Source: an uncultured Lachnospiraceae bacterium (GTDB lineage Bacteria; Bacillota_A; Clostridia; Lachnospirales; Lachnospiraceae). Taken from it: DNA of 18,596 bases. Under the pieces are notes generated by a model. That model saw nothing but the letters and a program-made list of their open reading frames with translations. It ran no database searches and was not told the origin of the DNA. The position numbers and the translations under genes are program-made. The stretch spans positions 1 to 18,596 of the forward strand of contig USDU01000020.1 in NCBI GenBank assembly GCA_900553635.1. The letters are read 5' to 3'. Below are positions 14,545 to 18,596 of the stretch, piece after piece. Position 1 is the stretch's first letter. Each line of letters starts with the position of its first letter.

Positions 14545-15998
14545 GCTTCCTCCTCCCCGGCCTGCTCCGGCAGCCATACCCTTACCAGAGTTCCTTTTCC
14601 TTCCTCGCTCTGAAAATCCAGTCTGCCCTCATGACGCTTTACGATTTCCGCACAGATGGACAGTCCCAGACCCGCCCCGCCCTGCTGTCGGGAGCGGGAT
14701 TTATCCACCATATAAAAGGCTTCCGTGATCCGGCTAAGCTCTGCCTCCGGCATGCCCTTTCCCTTGTCGCACACATAAAAGGCATAGCCTCCCTGCTCCG
14801 GACGCCCCAGCAGCGTCAGCCTCTTTTTCCGGTCGCTGCCTTCCATGGCCTTCCGGCCATTGTCCAGAAGATTCATCAGCACCGTTTTCATCAGATCCGG
14901 CTCCAGCTCCACCTGCCTGTTCTCTACCGACACCCAAAGACGGATCTCCTGCTTTTCCAGGGCAGGCTCCAGGATCCCCCGGATTTCCTCCGCCAGCCAC
15001 TCGGTGGACACGCGTCTTTTCACAAGCTCCTGATGGCGGAGTACCATCAGCTCCAGAAGCTTAAAGGACAGGGCCTCCAGCCGCTTTCCTTCTTTAAAAA
15101 TATAATTGGCTGCGTCCATCCGTTCCTCTTCCGTCATCTCCCGGCTCCGCAGCATATCCGCGTAGCCAATCATCGAGGTCAACGGAGTCTTCAGCTCATG
15201 GGCAAAGCTTCCGATAAAATCCTCCTGCCGTCTGGCCGTATCCTGAAGCTCCGTAAACTGCTGCTCCAGATGGTCTGCCATCCGGTTGAAATCCCGGGTA
15301 AGCCTTCCCACCTCGTCCTCGGATTCCACCCGAGCCCGCACCTCCATGTCGCCGCTCGCAATCCGTCTGGCGGCCCGGGAGAGACGGCGCAGGGGCTTCA
15401 GAAGCCATACGGTCATCAGATAGCACACCGGAAGCTCTAAAAGCAAAACCACCAGCATCCACCGGCGGTAAATCCGGTACTGTTCCGTTCGGTCGTTAAA
15501 AAGGGCCGTCACATCCCGGTCGCTTTCCAGGTAAATGACACGCTTTTCTCCCAGCAAAATCCGGCTCATGGTAGCCAGCTCGTATGTGCCGTTTTCCTCG
15601 CGAAGCTCCCGGGCGCGGGTTTCCCCGGATGCGGCTTTGATAAGCTTTTGGATGTCTTTTTCCTTCTCCTGATCGTAGGGGATTTGTTTTTCCATGTAGA
15701 GAGGCTGGCCATCCCCGTCATAGATGCGGAAGGTCAGGCCGCTGTCCGTCATTCCCTGGGACATGGCCTCCGCTGTTTTCTGAATTTCTTTATCTGTAAA
15801 ATTCTGCCATTCCTGTACCGTGGTATTCCAGTAGGCCACGAAGGAATAGGCCAGCATCCTGTTTTCCTCCGCCGCGTTCCGGGTCTCCCGCTGCCAGGAC
15901 GACGAAAACAGAGTGCCTAAAAGTGCATAGCCGCCCAGTCCCATCACCAGCATGCTGATGACCAGCATGGAAATACTGATTTTCCAGGAAAATTTCAT
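14541..15998 (-). CDS. Sensor histidine kinase (HAMP, HisKA, HATPase_c)
   Basis: Membrane sensor kinase of 485 aa. TM1 spans about residues 7-30 and TM2 about 177-200, enclosing an extracytoplasmic domain of roughly 145 residues with RIYDGDGQPLYMEKQI, reminiscent of a dCache/PAS-like fold. A HAMP linker follows (198-250, with LLKPLRRLSRAARRIASGDM, of which the last part marks the second helix). HisKA contains SFAHELKTPLTSM with phospho-acceptor H267; HATPase_c has the N box NLLDNGRKA (N380), G1 DKGKGM (411-416) and G2 GAGLGLSI (441-448). It is 96 bp downstream of its regulator, which is wider than usual, and overlaps the next gene by 4 bp. The ATG is preceded by AGAGGAT. The signal is unknown; the type is common for cell-envelope sensing. 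Confidence 0.93.
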   Translation of the reverse strand: MKFSWKISISMLVISMLVMGLGGYALLGTLFSSSWQRETRNAAEENRMLAYSFVAYWNTTVQEWQNFTDKEIQKTAEAMSQGMTDSGLTFRIYDGDGQPLYMEKQIPYDQEKEKDIQKLIKAASGETRARELREENGTYELATMSRILLGEKRVIYLESDRDVTALFNDRTEQYRIYRRWMLVVLLLELPVCYLMTVWLLKPLRRLSRAARRIASGDMEVRARVESEDEVGRLTRDFNRMADHLEQQFTELQDTARRQEDFIGSFAHELKTPLTSMIGYADMLRSREMTEEERMDAANYIFKEGKRLEALSFKLLELMVLRHQELVKRRVSTEWLAEEIRGILEPALEKQEIRLWVSVENRQVELEPDLMKTVLMNLLDNGRKAMEGSDRKKRLTLLGRPEQGGYAFYVCDKGKGMPEAELSRITEAFYMVDKSRSRQQGGAGLGLSICAEIVKRHEGRLDFQSEEGKGTLVRVWLPEQAGEEEA

Positions 15999-16094
15999 CC
16001 GTTATCCTCTTTTCATTTTTATACTCTGCGTTCTGCCTCCGAACAGTCTATATTCTAAACCAGTTGCCGCAGATAGCTTTATTCCCCGTACTGA

Positions 16095-16748
16095 TTACGG
16101 GCAATAGCGGTATCCTACTCTGTACACGGTCTGAATCTGCTCCTCCAGGCCCGCTTTTTTCCGCATCCGCTGCACATGCAGATCCACGGTCCGGCTGTCG
16201 CCCATGTATTCGCCGCCCCAAATGCGCTCGTAGATGGTCTCCCGGTAAAGGGCGATATTTTTATTGCGCACAAAGAGCAGGAGAAGGTCAAATTCCTTTT
16301 TCGTAAGGCTGATGGTCTCGCCCTTCTTTGTGACCGTCCGGGAGGCCGTATCGATAACCAGGTTGCCCTCAGTCAGCACCTGTTCCGTCTTGTGATAGCG
16401 CCGCAGCACCGATTCCACCCGGGCCAGAAGCTCGATGATTTCAAAGGGCTTGGTCAGGTAATCGTCCGCCCCCATGCGGAGTCCCTTCACTCGATCCGCC
16501 ACGCTCGCTTTCGCCGTCAAAAAAATCACCGGAATCTCCAGGGGCGCGATATAATCCATGATCTCGTAGCCGTTCGCGCCCGGCAGCATAATATCCAGAA
16601 GTACCAGGTCGTAGGGCTTTTTATCCAGCATATCCACCGCCGCCAGCCCATCGTAGGCGCAGTCGCAGGCGTAACCGGCCCTGGTCAGGTTGACCTTTAT
16701 CAGATTGGAAATGGAGTGTTCGTCCTCCACCACTAAGATTTGCAGCAT
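16095..16748 (-). CDS. OmpR/PhoB-family response regulator
   Basis: Cytoplasmic transcription factor of 217 aa. The receiver domain (1-118) has the acidic pocket E8/D9, phospho-acceptor D52 in LLDIMLPG, switch T78 and K100 in YLTKPF. The C-terminal winged helix (about 125-217) has TKKEFDLLLLFVRNKN, the recognition-helix segment RTVDLHVQRMRKKAG (186-200) and the final TVYRVGYRY hairpin. Its ATG has AGGAGA seven bases upstream. It is the first gene of a regulator-kinase-membrane protein operon. Immediately upstream lie 11-bp direct repeats of the kind OmpR-family dimers bind, which suggests autoregulation and possibly control of the divergent ABC transporter. Confidence 0.95.
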   Translation of the reverse strand: MLQILVVEDEHSISNLIKVNLTRAGYACDCAYDGLAAVDMLDKKPYDLVLLDIMLPGANGYEIMDYIAPLEIPVIFLTAKASVADRVKGLRMGADDYLTKPFEIIELLARVESVLRRYHKTEQVLTEGNLVIDTASRTVTKKGETISLTKKEFDLLLLFVRNKNIALYRETIYERIWGGEYMGDSRTVDLHVQRMRKKAGLEEQIQTVYRVGYRYCP

Positions 16749-16764
16749 TTTACTCTCTCCTTCT

Positions 16765-16811
16765 ATATGATAGAGTGTATCATATCTGCATCATATTTGC
16801 ATCATGGTTGA
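16765..16811. promoter_or_regulatory. Candidate response-regulator site: 11-bp direct repeats plus 8-bp inverted repeat
   Basis: Three tandem 11-mers run from 16779: ATCATATCTGC, ATCATATTTGC and ATCATGGTTGA, the first two differing at one base. They overlap an inverted repeat ATATGATA (16765-16772), five bases, TATCATAT (16778-16785). An 11-bp period places successive monomers on one face of DNA, as for PhoB/OmpR-type regulators. TATGAT (-10-like, on the minus strand, 16779-16784) lies within the array, so binding could block or direct transcription of the regulator gene that starts at 16748. Repeats are seen directly; the binding protein is inferred. Confidence 0.5.
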
Positions 16812-16877
16812 TCTGGGATCCCCTATGATGTATATGCACAGAAATCATGCCTGCGGATGATTTCGCGCTGCCCTACT

Positions 16878-16892
16878 CGGGATATCATCCCG
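16878..16892. other. 15-bp palindrome in the divergent intergenic region
   Basis: CGGGAT, three bases, ATCCCG is a perfect inverted repeat. No T-run follows on either strand, so it is not a terminator. A second GGGATCCC palindrome lies at 16815-16822. Both could be operator half-sites for an unknown dimeric regulator, or chance. Confidence 0.3.
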
Positions 16893-16904
16893 GATAGTTC
16901 TTTC

Positions 16905-16932
16905 TTGTTTCAGTCACACCCTTCTTTATTTT
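16905..16932 (+). promoter_or_regulatory. Candidate promoter of the ABC transporter genes
   Basis: TTGTTT (16905-16910), 16 bases, TATTTT (16927-16932), giving a start near 16940 and a leader of about 30 nt that includes the AGGAGG at 16957-16962. TATAGT at 16948 is a better -10 but would start transcription inside the ribosome binding site. Low confidence. Confidence 0.28.
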
Positions 16933-16969
16933 TCCATAAACTAACTATATAGTATCAGGAGGCTTGCCT

Positions 16970-17737
16970 ATGAATCCGCTGCTTACGCTGGAGCATGTCG
17001 GCTTCGCCTACCATCAGGCGGAGGGCGAAACTCCGGCTCTTTCCGATATTTCTTTTACCCTGGAAGCCGGCCATTTTCTGGCTATTGTGGGGCCAAGCGG
17101 CTGTGGAAAATCCACGCTGCTTTCCCTGATCTCCGGCCTCCTTCTGCCGGAGGAGGGCCGTATCCTGCTCCACGGCCTGCCGGTCCGGGAAGCCCGGGCC
17201 AACATTGGTTACATGCTCCAGAGAGACCATCTTTTTGAGTGGCGCACCGTCTACACCAATGTGCTGCTGGGCCTGGAAATCCAGCATCAGAAAACGCCCG
17301 AAAAGCTTCAAAAAGTCGATCACATGCTGGACTCCTACGGTCTGTCCGGCTTTCGGAACGCCCGTCCCTCCCAGCTCTCCGGCGGCATGCGGCAAAGGGC
17401 AGCGCTGATCCGCACTCTGGCTCTGGAGCCCGACCTGCTGCTTCTCGACGAACCATTTTCAGCGCTGGATTATCAGACCCGGCTGACGGTCTGCGATGAT
17501 ATCTATGAGATTATTAAAAAGGAGGAGAAGACGGCGATTCTTGTGACCCACGATCTGTCGGAGGCCATCAGTATGGCCGACGAGGTACTGGTGCTCTCGG
17601 CGCGGCCCGGGCGCATCCGGAAACGGGTGTCTGTCAAGTTTGACTTGACTAACCGCACGCCCATGCGTTCCCGCAGCGCGCCGGAATTCAAGGATTATTT
17701 CAACACCATCTGGAAGGAGCTGAACGACCATGCCTGA
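16970..17737 (+). CDS. ABC transporter ATP-binding protein, NitT/TauT (SsuB-like) family
   Basis: Cytoplasmic ATPase driving a nitrate/sulfonate/taurine- or thiamine-precursor-type importer. The 255-residue protein has Walker A GPSGCGKST (41-49), Q-loop at YMLQRD (Q84), signature LSGGMRQR (136-143), Walker B LLLLDEPFSALD (156-167) and switch H194 in LVTHDLSEA. The tail PMRSRSAPEFKDYFNTIW, ending in a short helix, is typical of SsuB/TauB-like proteins. I start at the ATG at 16970, seven bases after AGGAGG, not at the in-frame TTG six bases upstream. It overlaps the permease gene by 8 bp. Substrate cannot be told from the ATPase; sulfonates, nitrate, riboflavin or pyrimidine precursors are all handled by this family. 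It is divergent from the two-component operon. Confidence 0.95.
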   Translation: MNPLLTLEHVGFAYHQAEGETPALSDISFTLEAGHFLAIVGPSGCGKSTLLSLISGLLLPEEGRILLHGLPVREARANIGYMLQRDHLFEWRTVYTNVLLGLEIQHQKTPEKLQKVDHMLDSYGLSGFRNARPSQLSGGMRQRAALIRTLALEPDLLLLDEPFSALDYQTRLTVCDDIYEIIKKEEKTAILVTHDLSEAISMADEVLVLSARPGRIRKRVSVKFDLTNRTPMRSRSAPEFKDYFNTIWKELNDHA

Positions 17738-18533
17738 TCTTGCAAATTGCTCCCTGGCCCAGCAGAATTTTCTGAAAAAGCAAACCCGGCTCCGGAACCG
17801 GGTGCGGCTGGCAAGGCTTCTCATTTTCCTTGGCTTTCTGGTTTTATGGGAGGCCAGCACGAGGATGCACCTCATCGACGCCTTTATTTTCAGCAGTCCC
17901 ACCCGGGTGGTCCGCACTTTTCTCTCCATGGGACGGGACGGCTCCATATTTCTCCATGTGGGCGTGACGCTTCTGGAGACGCTGGTGAGCTTTCTGCTGG
18001 TCTTTCTCTTAAGTCTTCTGACCGCCGTGCTGCTCTGGCTGTCGCCGGGGCTGTCCCGCACTCTGGAGCCTTATCTGGTGGTCTTAAACAGTCTGCCCAA
18101 ATCCGCCCTGGCCCCGCTTCTCATCGTCTGGCTGGGTGCCAATATACGGACCATCATTGTGGCCGGAATCTCCGTGGCAGTCTTTGGCAGCATTCTGACG
18201 CTGTATACCGGATTTCAACAGATTTCCGCAGAGAAAATCAAGCTCATCTACACACTGGGCGGAGATCGGGGCGACGTGCTCTGGAAGGTGGTGCTGCCCG
18301 GCTCCGTGCCCATTTTTCTGAATACTATGAAGGTCAATATCGGACTTTGCCTGGTGGGCGTCATCATCGGGGAATTTATCGGGAGCCGCCGGGGGCTTGG
18401 GTATCTGATTATCTATGGCAGCCAGGTGTTTCAGCTGGATCTGGTGCTGATGTCCATCGTCATCCTGTGCGGGCTGGCTATGGGGCTGTATCAGGGGCTG
18501 AATGTGGCGGAGAAGCGCTTGGCACGGCGGTAA
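17730..18533 (+). CDS. ABC transporter permease, NitT/TauT (SsuC-like) family
   Basis: Membrane permease of 267 aa with about six hydrophobic segments, the first near residues 29-45 after a basic N-terminal stretch. The BPD_transp_1 coupling loop is visible as TLGGDRGDVLWKVVLPGSVP (175-194, EAA-type with the conserved Gly and LP), followed by IGEFIGSRRGLGYLI. This pattern is characteristic of SsuC/TauC/ThiX-like permeases. The ATG lies within the last codons of the ATPase gene, so the two are translationally coupled and form one complex. A periplasmic-type substrate-binding lipoprotein is expected nearby but none occurs before the window ends, so the system is incomplete here. An imperfect hairpin begins two bases after the stop codon. 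Confidence 0.94.
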   Translation: MPDLANCSLAQQNFLKKQTRLRNRVRLARLLIFLGFLVLWEASTRMHLIDAFIFSSPTRVVRTFLSMGRDGSIFLHVGVTLLETLVSFLLVFLLSLLTAVLLWLSPGLSRTLEPYLVVLNSLPKSALAPLLIVWLGANIRTIIVAGISVAVFGSILTLYTGFQQISAEKIKLIYTLGGDRGDVLWKVVLPGSVPIFLNTMKVNIGLCLVGVIIGEFIGSRRGLGYLIIYGSQVFQLDLVLMSIVILCGLAMGLYQGLNVAEKRLARR

Positions 18534-18534
18534 C

Positions 18535-18570
18535 AACGAGATAAAATACGCTTCGCGAATTTTACTCGTT
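18535..18570. repeat. Long imperfect hairpin after the ABC permease gene
   Basis: AACGAG (18535-18540) pairs with CTCGTT (18565-18570), TAAAAT (18542-18547) with ATTTTA (18559-18564), and CGC with GCG around a TTC loop, giving 15 pairs with one bulged A and one A-A mismatch. What follows (ATCGCGGC) is not a T-run, so a standard intrinsic terminator is doubtful. It may be part of a dispersed palindromic intergenic repeat that continues past the window edge. Confidence 0.5.
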
Positions 18571-18596
18571 ATCGCGGCATCTACGTTCCACTTCGG

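Noticed and set aside
16085..16101. CCCGTA-N5-TACGGG hairpin at the response regulator stop codon as a terminator
   Set aside because: Only six pairs and no T-run downstream on the minus strand; the kinase gene follows in the same operon. Could slow ribosomes or be chance.
16749..16969. TPP or other riboswitch before the ABC transporter
   Set aside because: The CTGAGA/ACC-type core elements of the TPP aptamer are absent; the region holds short repeats and palindromes only.
1..18596. CRISPR arrays, insertion sequences, phage genes, rRNA or tRNA genes
   Set aside because: No regularly spaced repeats, transposase or integrase frames, or tRNA-like cloverleaf sequences were seen.

Overview
The window reads as the chromosome of an anaerobic, GC-rich member of the Clostridia, most likely Lachnospiraceae. 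This rests on strong AGGAGG-type ribosome binding sites, a Gram-positive style histidine kinase/OmpR pair, the iron-sulfur epoxyqueuosine reductase QueH, and above all a selenium-dependent molybdenum hydroxylase (SDMH) gene set typical of gut Firmicutes. The genus is inference. Almost everything is on the minus strand; only the last 1.6 kb is on the plus strand. No stretch above 300 bases lacks a gene.

Main body (13588 down to 1610, minus strand): a compact 12-gene unit that looks like one operon. In transcription order: xanthine phosphoribosyltransferase (xpt), selenophosphate synthetase (selD), the selenium-metabolism protein YedF, a cysteine desulfurase/selenocysteine lyase-like PLP enzyme, a 78-residue DUF3343 (Se/S carrier-like) protein, an NCS2 xanthine/uracil-type permease, the three subunits of a xanthine-dehydrogenase-like molybdenum hydroxylase (FAD, 2x[2Fe-2S], molybdopterin), and the maturation factors YqeC, a YqeB-MocA fusion, and an XdhC-family protein. 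Most junctions are 4-20 bp overlaps or gaps under 25 bp; only two gaps, 81 and 44 bp, are larger. The logic is import of xanthine (permease), salvage of it to XMP (Xpt) or hydroxylation/reduction at a Mo centre (Xdh), with selenium activated by SelD, probably handled by the YedF/PLP enzyme/DUF3343 trio, and installed with the cytidylylated Mo cofactor by MocA/YqeB/YqeC/XdhC. A sigma-A-like promoter (TTGAAA-17-TATTTT) lies just upstream of xpt.

Tail of the same strand (1551 down to 25): a membrane-anchored VanY-type D,D-carboxypeptidase and queH. The carboxypeptidase Shine-Dalgarno lies inside one arm of a perfect 10-bp inverted repeat, which could insulate it from SDMH read-through.

Upstream neighbour (16748 down to 13600): a two-component operon, OmpR-type regulator, sensor kinase, and an unrecognised single-pass membrane protein with a 21-bp/7-residue tandem repeat. 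Its 220-bp divergent promoter region has three 11-bp direct repeats and an 8-bp inverted repeat, a good candidate autoregulatory site.

Plus strand (16970 to 18533): ATPase and permease of a NitT/TauT (SsuBC-like) ABC importer. Its substrate-binding protein is not in view. A long imperfect hairpin follows the permease and runs close to the window edge.
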